This document shows positions 26,131 through 35,316 of a stretch of DNA of 64,000 nucleotides, piece after piece. A program made the translations under genes and the position numbers. Below the pieces are notes generated by a model. That model was not told where the DNA came from, ran no database searches, and worked only from the letters and a program-made list of their open reading frames with translations. Source of the DNA: CAMASH01 sp041746635 (GTDB taxonomy: Bacteria; Verrucomicrobiota; Verrucomicrobiia; Chthoniobacterales; Terrimicrobiaceae); contig JBGTGQ010000044.1 of the NCBI GenBank assembly GCA_041746635.1, forward strand, positions 1 to 64,000. The letters run 5' to 3'. The stretch's first letter is position 1. Each line of letters starts with the position of its first letter.

Positions 26131-26814
26131 ATGACCACCATAGCCCTGCGCCTGGAGGATATTCGCGCCCGGATGAACGCCGCCGCGCACGCGGCCGGGC
26201 GGGATCCGGCGGAAGTCGGACTGGTGGCCGTTTCGAAAACCCATCCAGCGGAATCGGTGCGGGAGGCCTTCGAGAGTGGGCAGGCGGTCTTCGGCGAAAA
26301 TCGCGTGCAGGAACTGCTGAGCAAGGCGCCGCTGCTTCCGGGGGCGGTGCGCTGGCACCTCATCGGCCATCTGCAAAAAAACAAAATCCGCAAAGTGCTG
26401 CCGGTGGTGGAATTGATCCACGGGGTGGACACGGCGGAACTGGCGCAGGACATCGACCGCATCGCTGCGGAACTCGGGCTTTTTCCCCGCGTGCTACTGG
26501 AAGTCAATGTGTCCGGCGAAGGCACAAAGTTTGGTTTCCAGCCTGAGCACCTGCGCGAGCAAATCGAGGGATTGCTGGCCCTGCCGCGTGTTCAGGTGGA
26601 GGGTCTGATGACCATAGCGCCCTTCGCGGAGGAGGCAGAAAAGGCGCGGCCATTTTTTAGGAAACTGCGGGAACTACGCGAGGAAATCTCCGCCCAAACC
26701 GGCACGCCCCTTCCGATCCTTTCCATGGGCATGAGCGGTGATTTCGACGTGGCCATCGCCGAAGGCTCCACCTTGGTGCGGGTGGGGACCGCGATCTTCG
26801 GAGATCGCGGGTAG
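26131..26814 (+). CDS. yggS: YggS-family PLP homeostasis protein
   Basis: A 227-residue protein with the fold-type III PLP barrel: LVAVSKTH with the cofactor lysine at K36, FGENRVQEL, WHLIGHLQKNK, EVNVSGEGTKFGF, GLMTIAP, and LSMGMSGDFDVAIAEGSTLV near the end. YggS/PLPBP proteins buffer pyridoxal phosphate and affect amino-acid balance. It faces a LysR gene and is followed by a strong palindrome. Confidence 0.93.
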   Translation: MTTIALRLEDIRARMNAAAHAAGRDPAEVGLVAVSKTHPAESVREAFESGQAVFGENRVQELLSKAPLLPGAVRWHLIGHLQKNKIRKVLPVVELIHGVDTAELAQDIDRIAAELGLFPRVLLEVNVSGEGTKFGFQPEHLREQIEGLLALPRVQVEGLMTIAPFAEEAEKARPFFRKLRELREEISAQTGTPLPILSMGMSGDFDVAIAEGSTLVRVGTAIFGDRG

Positions 26815-26859
26815 AGCCGCTGACGGGAGAGGGGCTCTATCTTCTATTCCGATGGCTTT

Positions 26860-26919
26860 GTAGCGGAAAACGTGAGTTTTCCGTCCAGCGCAAGACGGAA
26901 AACTCACGTTTTCCGCTAC
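26860..26919. terminator. 26-bp perfect inverted repeat between convergent yggS and cysS
   Basis: Arms GTAGCGGAAAACGTGAGTTT+TCCGTC (26860-26885) and their exact complement (26894-26919) enclose an 8-base loop CAGCGCAA. Each arm is also self-palindromic (GGAAAAC GTGA GTTTTCC). It lies 46 bases after yggS and 15 bases after cysS on the opposite strand, so it can serve both as a bidirectional terminator. A partial copy at 25071 shows it is also a dispersed repeat. Confidence 0.65.
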
Positions 26920-26933
26920 GTCGCTGCACTACC

Positions 26934-28328
26934 CTATCCCTTGGGCGAAAGTTTCTGGCCGTCCTTGGTGTCTTTTACCTGCCAGCCCAGGGCGAGCATT
27001 TGATCCCGCAGCGCATCGCTGGCGGCCCAGTCTTTGTTGGCTCGCGCCTCGACCCGGAGGGTGGCCAGTTTCGCCACCTCCTCGGGAACGCCTTGCGCCT
27101 CGGGCGCCAGCGCCAGCACGGTGTTGATCCGGTCGCGCCAGGCCAGCAAGGATTTGGCCTGACCGGGTGAAAGCGCCCCCTGATCAAAGAGGCGGTTGGA
27201 GTCCCGGATCAGATCAAACACGGCTCCCAACGCGGCGGAGACGTTGAGGTCGTCATCCAAGGCGGCACCAAATTTTTCCGGATCGAGATCCGGGGGAAGC
27301 ATCTCGGCCGTGCCTCCGGAAAATGCTTCCAGCCGGCGCGACCATTCATCCAAACGCGCCAGGGACTTCCGGGCGGCTTCCAGGCTCTCGAAGGTAAAAT
27401 TGAGCGGTTCGCGATACTTGACCGCGAGAAGGGCGTAGCGGACTTCGCGGCCCGTCCAGCCGCGCGTGGCGAGATCGCGGAAGGTGAAAAAATTGCCCTC
27501 ACTCTTGGCCATTTTTTTTCCATCGACCAACAGATGCCGGCAATGCATCCACAGTCGCACAAAGGGCAGCCCGGTGACGCATTCGCTCTGCGCGATCTCG
27601 GCTTCATGATGCGGGAAAATGTTGTCCTCCCCGCCGCAATGAATATCGAGCTGCGGACCGAGCAGGCCCGTGGCCATGGCGCTGCATTCGATATGCCAGC
27701 CCGGACGGCCGCGGCCCCACGGGCTTTCCCAAAAGACCTCGCCGTCGGCTTCGGTCCAGGTTTTCCACAACGCGAAGTCGCCGATCTGTTCCTTCTCGTA
27801 TTCGTCGCTGCTCACGCGGCCGGAAGGCTGCAATTCCTCCAGGTTGTAATGCGCCAGTTGACCGTAGGCGGGGAAAGATCCGATGCGAAAATAGACCGAC
27901 CCATCCTCGGCCCGGTAGGCATGGCCGCGCTCCATCAGGGTCGCGATCATTTCGATCATGCGCGCGATGTGGGTGTCCGCTGTGGCCTCGGGAAACTGCG
28001 CGCCTTCCCGGATGCGGAGCGCGGCCAGATCCTCAAAAAACGCCTGTTTGAAGGGTTGGGTGAATTCCGCCAGCGGCACCCCTGCCTCCCGACAACCGCG
28101 GATGGTTTTGTCGTCCACATCGGTCAGATTCATCACCCGCTCGACCTGATAGCCGCGAAATTCCAGGTGTCGCTGGAGCAAATCTTCAAAAACGTAGGCG
28201 CGGAAATTGCCGATATGGGCGTGATTATAAACGGTCGGCCCGCAGGTATACATCCGCACCCGCCCCGGTTCGAGCGGTTGGAACTCCTCGATTTGTCGGG
28301 TCAGGGTGTTGAAAAAACGCAGGCTCAT
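26934..28328 (-). CDS. cysS: Cysteinyl-tRNA synthetase
   Basis: The 464-residue class I synthetase has the zinc cysteine in MYTCGPTVYN, the HIGH-type HAHIG at 36-40, a WHIECSAMA zinc/substrate region, HHEAEIAQSE, and KKMAKSEGNFF as the KMSKS loop. The C-terminal DALR-like domain and tail look complete. Its ATG overlaps the ispF stop (ATGA), so ispF and cysS are coupled. Confidence 0.96.
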   Translation of the reverse strand: MSLRFFNTLTRQIEEFQPLEPGRVRMYTCGPTVYNHAHIGNFRAYVFEDLLQRHLEFRGYQVERVMNLTDVDDKTIRGCREAGVPLAEFTQPFKQAFFEDLAALRIREGAQFPEATADTHIARMIEMIATLMERGHAYRAEDGSVYFRIGSFPAYGQLAHYNLEELQPSGRVSSDEYEKEQIGDFALWKTWTEADGEVFWESPWGRGRPGWHIECSAMATGLLGPQLDIHCGGEDNIFPHHEAEIAQSECVTGLPFVRLWMHCRHLLVDGKKMAKSEGNFFTFRDLATRGWTGREVRYALLAVKYREPLNFTFESLEAARKSLARLDEWSRRLEAFSGGTAEMLPPDLDPEKFGAALDDDLNVSAALGAVFDLIRDSNRLFDQGALSPGQAKSLLAWRDRINTVLALAPEAQGVPEEVAKLATLRVEARANKDWAASDALRDQMLALGWQVKDTKDGQKLSPKG

Positions 28329-28801
28329 ATTCTCTCCACCGCCGCCACGGCCATCGCTGCGATGCCTTCCCCGCGTCCGAGAAAACCCATGCCTTCGTTG
28401 GTCGTGGCCTTGATGCCGATGCGCTGCGGGGGCAGGCCGAGGGCCTCGCTCAGCACCGCCTTCATGGCGGTGAGATGCGGCGCAATCTTGGGCATCTCCG
28501 CAATCACGGTGGCGTCCACATTGATAATCGCGGAGGATTTAGTCGCCAGCACGGCCCGCACCCGCCGCAGAATTTCGATGCTGCTGATGCCGCGCAGCGA
28601 CTCATCGGTGTTGGGAAAATAATGCCCGATGTCCGGCTCGCCCGCGGCGCCCAGCAACGCGTCCGCGATGGCGTGGCAAAGCACATCGGCATCCGAATGC
28701 CCCTCCAGCCCCATGGGGTGGGGAATACGAACCCCGCCTAAAATGAGCGGACGCCCCTCGATGAAGCGGTGAACGTCGTACCCGATGCCGGTGGCAAACA
28801 T
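28325..28801 (-). CDS. ispF: 2-C-methyl-D-erythritol 2,4-cyclodiphosphate synthase
   Basis: The ATG at 28801 gives 158 residues, the standard IspF length. GIGYDVHRF carries metal ligands D9 and H11, with H43 in LCHAIADALLGAAGEPDIG, and a conserved KATTNEGMGFLGRGEGI near the end. It makes the cyclic diphosphate of the MEP isoprenoid pathway. It lies between suhB (1-base overlap) and cysS (4-base overlap) in one operon. Confidence 0.95.
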   Translation of the reverse strand: MFATGIGYDVHRFIEGRPLILGGVRIPHPMGLEGHSDADVLCHAIADALLGAAGEPDIGHYFPNTDESLRGISSIEILRRVRAVLATKSSAIINVDATVIAEMPKIAPHLTAMKAVLSEALGLPPQRIGIKATTNEGMGFLGRGEGIAAMAVAAVERI

Positions 28802-29547
28802 TACAATCCCAGATCGAGGTTTCCGCTCGAGGCGACGATGGAAAATTTGTCCGCAGCAGTCGCGTGCGGCTCCAGCACCACTTTGCCGCCCGCCTGTTCG
28901 ACCAACAAAATTCCCGCCGCCACATCCCACAGGCTGATCTGGCATTCCACATAGGCATCGAGGCGGCCGCTGGCCACGTAGGCGATGTCGAGCGCGGCAC
29001 TGCCCATCATGCGGCATTTTTTGGCCGACCGTACCATGCGTTCAAAAAGCGGCAGACCGCGATTGATCGAATCAAGCGACTTGGCCACGCCGACGGAAAC
29101 CATGGCCTCAGCCAATGAAGTCCGATCACTCACGACAATCGGCTGACCGTTCAGCGTCGGCGTTCCACCCGCCTCAACCGCCCAGAGTTCATCGCGCATC
29201 GGATCGTAAATCACCCCTGCTATGATTTTCCCCGACTGCCGCAAGGCAATGGAGATGGCAAAATGCGGAACGCCGTAGAAAAAATTCACCGTCCCGTCAA
29301 TCGGATCGATCACCCACTGAAACTCGCTGGCCGGATCGCCCCGCATTCCCTCCTCGCCGTAAATCGCATGGGCGGGAAATTTTTCGAGCAGGAGGCTTTC
29401 GATCAAAGCCTGGCTGCGGCGGTCCAGCTCCAGCTTGATGTCGTGGGCTTCGTTGGCATCGACATTCAACGGACGCCCGAAATGCGCGCGCAGAAATCCC
29501 CCCGCCGCCTGCGCGGCTTCAATGGCTGAGTCCAGATAGTTTGACAC
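28801..29547 (-). CDS. suhB: Inositol monophosphatase family protein
   Basis: The GTG at 29547 gives 248 residues (longer starts reach into non-conserved sequence). Metal-binding motifs are YGEEG (E65/E66) and WVIDPIDGTVNF (D81, D84), and the C-terminal SLWDVAAGILLVEQAGG supplies the last aspartate. Likely activities are inositol-1-phosphatase or a related sugar phosphatase. Its stop codon overlaps the ispF start by one base. It is the first gene of the suhB-ispF-cysS operon. Confidence 0.9.
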   Translation of the reverse strand: MSNYLDSAIEAAQAAGGFLRAHFGRPLNVDANEAHDIKLELDRRSQALIESLLLEKFPAHAIYGEEGMRGDPASEFQWVIDPIDGTVNFFYGVPHFAISIALRQSGKIIAGVIYDPMRDELWAVEAGGTPTLNGQPIVVSDRTSLAEAMVSVGVAKSLDSINRGLPLFERMVRSAKKCRMMGSAALDIAYVASGRLDAYVECQISLWDVAAGILLVEQAGGKVVLEPHATAADKFSIVASSGNLDLGL

Positions 29548-29581
29548 GGAGATGGTTGTAGGGGGACGAGACCTTCGGCGC

Positions 29582-29620
29582 AAAAAAAATTTGGGGGAAG
29601 CCAGTGGCCTCCCCCAAATT
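29582..29620 (-). terminator. Intrinsic terminator of the lysine-rich protein gene
   Basis: A stem of about 15 bases (AATTTGGGGG paired with CCCCCAAATT, extended inward with one mismatch) is followed on the minus strand by a run of T. It lies 33 bases after the stop of the 39-residue lysine-rich gene and ahead of suhB. Confidence 0.8.
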
Positions 29621-29652
29621 GGATTTGTTATTCGCCCGAGGCGAACAACGGA

Positions 29653-29772
29653 TTATTTTTTCTTCTTGGCAACAGTCTTCTTAGCGACTGGCTTTTTGGC
29701 TGCAGCCTTCTTGGCTGGAGCTTTTTTAGCTGGAGCAGCTTTTTTAGCGGCGGGTTTCTTTTTAGCGGGCAT
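29653..29772 (-). CDS. Small lysine/alanine/proline-rich histone-like protein
   Basis: The 39-residue product MPAKKKPAAKKAAPAKKAPA... consists of PAKK/AAKK repeats ending in KTVAKKKK. It has 18 lysines and no acidic residue. This composition matches the C-terminal tails of histone H1-like and AlgP-like nucleic-acid-binding proteins, here as a free-standing peptide. A strong ribosome site (AGGGGGGAG, 6 bases before the ATG), a promoter-like pair upstream and an intrinsic terminator downstream indicate a real, well-expressed gene. A nucleoid or RNA-binding role is inference. Confidence 0.75.
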   Translation of the reverse strand: MPAKKKPAAKKAAPAKKAPAKKAAAKKPVAKKTVAKKKK

Positions 29773-29843
29773 CAATTCTCCCCCCTTTCTGTTCGCAAAT
29801 GCGAAAAAATGTGAAAATCATGTGAATAACTAACTGCATGATG

Positions 29844-29872
29844 TGAATAGTACTCTGTTGGAACTTCGTCAA
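29844..29872 (-). promoter_or_regulatory. Promoter candidate for the lysine-rich protein gene
   Basis: On the minus strand TTGACG (29872-29867) and TATTCA (29849-29844) are 17 bases apart. An AT-rich leader of about 65 bases with three TTCACAT repeats leads to the ATG at 29772. The -35 is near consensus and the -10 is weaker. Confidence 0.5.
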
Positions 29873-29929
29873 CGATTTTTTTTGTTTTTCACTTGATTTT
29901 TTTCGTGCGGGCATTCCACAAAAAAATCC

Positions 29930-30471
<542 letters not shown>

Positions 30472-30475
<4 letters not shown>

Positions 30476-31173
30476 GAGGTTGAGGAAGTGAGACGCGGAG
30501 ACACGGGGACACGGAGACACGGGGAACTCTCCGCGTCCCCGCGTCCCTCTTTCTCCGCGTCCTCCATCTCAATCAGCCGGCGGCTGAGATAACGTTCGGC
30601 CCGCATGACGGCGCGAAATTTTTCGATGTCCTCTTCCATGGAGCCGCTGATGATGGCGTATTTGTATTCGCGCCAATGTTCCATTTCGGCCGCAGCATTT
30701 TTCAGGCGGATGGCAATTTGCTCCTCGGTCTCGGTGCCGCGCTTCATCAGCCGGTGCCGCAATTCCTCCAAGTTCGGCGGCATGATAAACACATCCGCCA
30801 GGGCATCGAGAATGAAGCGATCGCCGCAGCCGCGAATGAACGCCGCGCCCTTGGTATCAATGTCGATGAGCACATCGATGCCCTTGTCCAGATTATGGAG
30901 CACGGTGCTTTTCAATGTGCCATACCTGCGGCCATGCACCTCGGCTTTCTCCAGAAATTCGCCGGCGGCGGCCCGGCGTTCAAAATCCTCGTCGCCCATA
31001 AAAAAATAATCCTCCCCTTCGATTTCGCCGGGGCGCGGCGACCGGGTGGTGCAGGAAACGGCGTAAACAAAATCCGGCTTCTGTCGCAGGGCCGAGCAAA
31101 GCGTGGTCTTCCCCGCGCCCGAGGGTGCGGAGAGAACAAAGAGGATTCCGGAGCGTCGAAAGCTGCTATTCAA
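30472..31173 (-). CDS. gmk: Guanylate kinase with repeat-derived C-terminal tail
   Basis: The P-loop LSAPSGAGKTT (residues 14-24) and GMP-binding segments (SCTTRSPRPGEIEGEDYFF, GRRYGTLKSTV, IDIDTKGA) identify guanylate kinase. The best start is a TTG at 31173 overlapping the yicC stop by 8 bases, giving 233 residues against a usual 200 or so. The extra tail (GRGDAESSPCLRVPVSPRLT) is encoded by a palindromic intergenic repeat. It phosphorylates GMP to GDP. Order yicC-gmk-coaC is a recurring bacterial operon. Confidence 0.93.
30489..30561. repeat. GACACGGGGACACGGAG repeat at the gmk 3' end
   Basis: Short direct units (GACACGGGG, GACACGGAG) are followed by complementary CTCCGCGTCC and CCGCGTCCC units, so the segment can fold back. 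It encodes the last 25 or so residues of Gmk. Confidence 0.55.
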
Positions 31174-32032
31174 TGTTGGCCAGTTGCTCGCGCAGTCTAT
31201 CAAGCTCAGCCTTCGCGTCCACCACAAGCCGGGAAATTTCCGCATCGTTGGCTTTCGATCCCGCTGTGTTCCATTCGCGGCCCATTTCCTGGGCAAGAAA
31301 TTCCAGCGTGCGCCCGACCGGACCCTCCGCCGCGATGTTTTCGCGGGACTGGGCGAAATGGCTTTCCAGGCGCTCGAGTTCCTCCGTGATGTCGCAGCGT
31401 TCGGCAAAGGTCGCGATCTCCGTCGCGAGGCGGGGGTCGAGAATATCCACCGGCAGCCGGGCGGACTCAAGGCGGCGAAGCATGTTTTCGCGCAGGCGTT
31501 TTGGCACCCGCGGGGCCAGCAGGCGAATGCGTTTTGCCAGGGATGCCATGCGGTTAATGGCGCGGAGGAGTTCCTTTTGCAAATTCGCGCCCTCGCGCGT
31601 CCGCATTTCCAGCATGGCTTTCAAGGCGTCGTCCAACGCGCGCTTTACCAGCGGCCAGGTGTCGCGGCCCATCTCCTCGCTGGCCATGAGGACCCCGGGA
31701 GCGGACAGCACGGTCTCCAAGCCGATCTCGCCCGGCAGTCCCAGTTTTTTTTGCAGGGCGCGGGCCTCGCGCAGAAAATCCGCCGCCCGCCGCTGGTCAA
31801 TCAGAACCGCCGCCGCCGCGGGCGCGCGTTCCACCACCAGGGAAACCTGCACCTTGCCCCGCGCCACACGCTTGAGGACTTCCTCGCGCACGCGCGGCTC
31901 CATCCAAGCCAGTTCGCGCGGAGCCGCCACCGAGACTTCGCTTTGTTTGCGATTGACGGAAAAACATTCCACCACGGCGCGAACGCCTTTGACAATGGCG
32001 TCGCCGCGCCCATGACCGGTCATGCTTTTCAT
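31166..32032 (-). CDS. yicC: YicC-family endoribonuclease
   Basis: A 288-residue protein with the family N-terminus MKSMTGHGRGDA, a central region including SVNRKQSEVSV, and the C-terminal DUF1732 segment (AERCDITEELERLESH, then GRTLEFLAQEMGREWNTAGS and LVVDAKAELDRLREQLANIE). Members act as endoribonucleases in small-RNA turnover in E. coli. It is followed by gmk with an 8-base overlap. Confidence 0.93.
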   Translation of the reverse strand: MKSMTGHGRGDAIVKGVRAVVECFSVNRKQSEVSVAAPRELAWMEPRVREEVLKRVARGKVQVSLVVERAPAAAAVLIDQRRAADFLREARALQKKLGLPGEIGLETVLSAPGVLMASEEMGRDTWPLVKRALDDALKAMLEMRTREGANLQKELLRAINRMASLAKRIRLLAPRVPKRLRENMLRRLESARLPVDILDPRLATEIATFAERCDITEELERLESHFAQSRENIAAEGPVGRTLEFLAQEMGREWNTAGSKANDAEISRLVVDAKAELDRLREQLANIE

Positions 32033-32091
32033 CAGGGGAGACTACCGGCCTGCGGGCAGGTTGTCCACGCCGGGCCGGATGCCAACATTTC

Positions 32092-32118
32092 GGAGGGCGG
32101 CCATCTTGGCCGCCTTCC
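32092..32118 (-). terminator. Hairpin after the RND pump gene
   Basis: GGCGGCC (32096-32102) pairs with GGCCGCC (32108-32114) around ATCTT, extended to about 11 pairs. It begins directly after the RND stop codon, and there is no clear T-run. Confidence 0.4.
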
Positions 32119-35100
32119 TCAGGCCGGTTCCGTGCCGATTTCCTTGTCCTCGCCGCGTTTGAAAAACGCAATCTTGTCGAGGTAGCCCTCCTGGAACTTC
32201 TCCATGTAAACGTAAAACACCGGCGTGCAGAAAAGCGTGAGCACCTGCGCGACGATCAGTCCGCCCACAATACAAAGTCCCATGGGCTGGCGTGAGGAAC
32301 CGTCCGCGCCAAAACCAAAAGCCATGGGCAGCGCACCAAAGATTGCGGCGAAGGTCGTCATCAAAATGGGACGCACCCGCTCAATGGCCGCTTCCACCGC
32401 CGCTGCCTCGATGCCCAGACCCTCCTTGCGGCGCTGAATGGCAAAGTCCACCAGCATGATGCCGTTTTTCTTGATCAACCCGAGCAGAAGGAACAGTCCG
32501 ATGAAGCCGTAGAGATTGAGCGTCATGCCGAAAAGTTGCAGCGTGGCCAGACCGCCAAGACTCGCCACCGGAAGGGTGGACAGCACCGTGATCGGGTGGA
32601 TGTAGCTCTCATAGAGAATGCCGAGAATGATGTACATCACGAAGATGGCGATGATGAGCAACACGACCATGGCCTGCACGGTCTGGATGAATTGCTGGCT
32701 GGTGCCGGCCGGGGCTCCGCTCACGGTCGGCGGAATGAGTTGCTGCGCGGCCTTGAGCAGGGCGTCGGTTGCCTGGCTGGCCGGATAGCCGGGCGCAAGG
32801 TTGTAGAAAATGGTAACCGAGGTGATCTGGTTGATGTGGCTGATCGATTCCGGTCCGGTCACAGTCTTGGCGCGCACGAGGGAGCCCATGGGCACGAGCT
32901 TGTTCTGCTCGTTCCGCACCCAGAGAAGATTGAGATCCTTGAGTTGGGCGCGCTGCTGGTCGAGGAGTTCGAGAATGACCCAATAGACGTTCAACGGGGT
33001 CTGGATCTGACTGGCCTGACCCTGGGAAAAAGCCGCCGCCAGGGTGTTTTCAATCTCCTGGGCATTGACGCCGTAGCTGTACGCTTGTTCGCGCAGAATC
33101 TCCAACTGCTCGAAAGGTGTGTTCATGCGCATGTCGCTGGAGACTTGGGCAAAGCCCTCGGTTTTTTGCAGCTCCGCCATCAACTTCTCCGCTGTCTGAT
33201 AGAGCAGATCAGGGTTCGTGCTGGTCATCTGATAGGCGTATTGACCCTGCATGTTTGACGTCGCGCCGGTGTCGATCTCCAGGGTGGGATAGGGCTGGAG
33301 CAAGGGGACCACGCCCGGCACCTGCGCGTGCACCTTCTCGATGGCTTCGCGAGTGATCTCGGCGATGGGCGCGCGGGCGTTCTCGGGCTTCAGGAGCAAA
33401 ACAACGAGCCCCATGGACATGGTCATGTTGCTGTTTTGCAGGCCGGTGACGACGATGGATTGGTCCACGCCGGGAATCGCCTCGAAGATTTTCATCATGC
33501 GTTTCTGGTAATCCTGCATCTGCGCAGGCGACGTGCCCTCGGCCGCCATGAAAACCCCGCGCACCATGCCGCTGTCGCCGATGGGGAGAAAACCCTTCGG
33601 CACCACGATGAACAACCAGATCGTTCCCGCCAGCGAGATCACCCACAGGATAAAGGCCAGCAGATGGCGCTCCATGGTCCACTTCAGCAAACGCTCGTAG
33701 GAATTCTTGAAGGCGTTGAAACCCTGATTGAACTTCCGTTGATAGCGATTTTCGCCCGGAGATTTGCGCAGTAGCCGGGCGCAGACCATGGGCGAAATGG
33801 CGATGGCCACCACGCCCGAGAGCACAATGGCCACGACGATGGTGATGGCCATCTCGTGGAACATGCGGCCGATCAGGCCGGGCATGAAAATGATCGGAAT
33901 AAAAATCGCCGAGAGCGACAACGTCATCGAGAGCACGGTGAAGCTGATCTCCTTGGCACCGAGCAAGGCCGCCATCGTCGGCGGTTTGCCCTGATCGAGA
34001 TGGCGCACGGTGTTTTCCAGCACCACCACGGCGTCGTCCACCAGCAGACCCACCGCCAGCGTGAGGGCCATGAGCGAAAGATTGTCCAAGCTGTAACCGA
34101 GCAGCAGCATGATGGCGAAGGTGCCGAGCAGTGCCAGCGGCAGCGCGATCACCGGAATCACCGTCTCGCGCACGCGACCGAGAAAAATAAAAACCACCAT
34201 CACGACGAGCCCGAAGGCGATGAGAATGGTGAGCTTCACATCGTCGATGCTCTCCACGATCTGGATGGAACGGTCGTAGTTCACATAAGATTGAATCGAA
34301 GCGGGCAACGAGCTTTCCAGACCGTCCAGGGTCTTGCGCACGGCGGCGGCCACCTGCACATCGTTCGCGCCCGGCGCCGGGGTCACGGCCACGACCAGCG
34401 CGGCACCCTTGGGCGGCATCCAGCTCGTCCAAAAATCAATGACCATGTACTGGCTCTGCACGCCCTCCTCGGCTTTCGCGACATCACGCAGGCGAACGGG
34501 CGCGCCGTTTTCATAGCGGATGATGATGTCGTTGTAGTCATCCGCCTCAAGGAGCTGCCCCTTTGGGTTGATGATGTATTGCAGCGAGTTTCCGTACAGC
34601 ACACCGCCGGGCGTGAAGACGTTGGCCTGCTTCACCGCATTGGCCACATCCAACACGGTGAGGCCGCGGGCGGACAGCGCGTTGGCATCCATCTTGATAT
34701 TCACCGCGCGGGGCGAGCCGTAAACGGTGGCATTGGAAACGCCCTGCAACATCATCATGCGCTGCGCGACCATGTTGTTCGCGTAATCGTACAAGTCGCC
34801 CATGGTGAGCGTGTCCGTGGCCAGCGTGATGTACACGATGGGCTGCGTGTTCGGATTCGTCGTCTCGAAACTCGGCGGGGCGGGCAGTGCACTGGGCAGG
34901 TTGCCCATGGCACGCTGGATGGCCGCCTCCACTTCGGCCTCGGCCTGGCCCATGTCCTTGTTCAGGGCAAACTGCAACACGATGTTGCTCGTGCCTTCCT
35001 GATTCTTCGAGGTGATGAGGTTGAGCCCCTCGATCTGCATCATCTGGATCTCCAGCGGCGTGGAGACATTGCTGGCCATGATCTGCGGACTCGCCCCCGG

Positions 35101-35253
35101 ATAACTCGTGGTCACGGAAATCACCGGATACGCCACGTCGGGCAAATCACTGACCGGCAGGGAAAAATACGCAACCGCCCCAAAGATCGCCACCGAGATG
35201 GCGCACAGCGTCGTCATGACCGGTTTGCGAATGAAAGGCTCGGAGAGGTTCAT
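32119..35253 (-). CDS. RND (HAE1 family) multidrug efflux permease
   Basis: The 1044-residue protein has the full AcrB/MdtB-MdtC layout: first helix ending in an SLPVSDLPDVAYP periplasmic entry, two large periplasmic loops, and 12 membrane helices. The proton-relay helix reads LAVGLLVDDAVVVLENTVRH, and SLSAIFIPIIFMPGLIGRMF follows. The second half repeats this with GLIKKNGIMLVDFAIQRRKE. MdtC-like subunits are the closest style. The adaptor gene is 63 bases upstream. No outer-membrane TolC-like gene is in the window, so a distant one must complete the pump. Confidence 0.92.
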   Translation of the reverse strand: MNLSEPFIRKPVMTTLCAISVAIFGAVAYFSLPVSDLPDVAYPVISVTTSYPGASPQIMASNVSTPLEIQMMQIEGLNLITSKNQEGTSNIVLQFALNKDMGQAEAEVEAAIQRAMGNLPSALPAPPSFETTNPNTQPIVYITLATDTLTMGDLYDYANNMVAQRMMMLQGVSNATVYGSPRAVNIKMDANALSARGLTVLDVANAVKQANVFTPGGVLYGNSLQYIINPKGQLLEADDYNDIIIRYENGAPVRLRDVAKAEEGVQSQYMVIDFWTSWMPPKGAALVVAVTPAPGANDVQVAAAVRKTLDGLESSLPASIQSYVNYDRSIQIVESIDDVKLTILIAFGLVVMVVFIFLGRVRETVIPVIALPLALLGTFAIMLLLGYSLDNLSLMALTLAVGLLVDDAVVVLENTVRHLDQGKPPTMAALLGAKEISFTVLSMTLSLSAIFIPIIFMPGLIGRMFHEMAITIVVAIVLSGVVAIAISPMVCARLLRKSPGENRYQRKFNQGFNAFKNSYERLLKWTMERHLLAFILWVISLAGTIWLFIVVPKGFLPIGDSGMVRGVFMAAEGTSPAQMQDYQKRMMKIFEAIPGVDQSIVVTGLQNSNMTMSMGLVVLLLKPENARAPIAEITREAIEKVHAQVPGVVPLLQPYPTLEIDTGATSNMQGQYAYQMTSTNPDLLYQTAEKLMAELQKTEGFAQVSSDMRMNTPFEQLEILREQAYSYGVNAQEIENTLAAAFSQGQASQIQTPLNVYWVILELLDQQRAQLKDLNLLWVRNEQNKLVPMGSLVRAKTVTGPESISHINQITSVTIFYNLAPGYPASQATDALLKAAQQLIPPTVSGAPAGTSQQFIQTVQAMVVLLIIAIFVMYIILGILYESYIHPITVLSTLPVASLGGLATLQLFGMTLNLYGFIGLFLLLGLIKKNGIMLVDFAIQRRKEGLGIEAAAVEAAIERVRPILMTTFAAIFGALPMAFGFGADGSSRQPMGLCIVGGLIVAQVLTLFCTPVFYVYMEKFQEGYLDKIAFFKRGEDKEIGTEPA

Positions 35254-35316
35254 GCCAGAAAGGATAAAGGCTGAACGATGAAGGCTAACGAAAGGCGAGA
35301 CATGCTTCGTCCTCGA

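Noticed and set aside
29552..29833. Plus-strand frame with FLAAAFLAGAFLAG repeats suggesting a membrane protein
   Set aside because: It is the complement of the lysine-rich peptide gene; the minus-strand gene has a ribosome site, promoter and terminator.
33856..35274. 472-codon plus-strand frame opposite the RND gene
   Set aside because: His/Arg/Gln-rich low-information sequence mirroring the RND permease; no start region or family.
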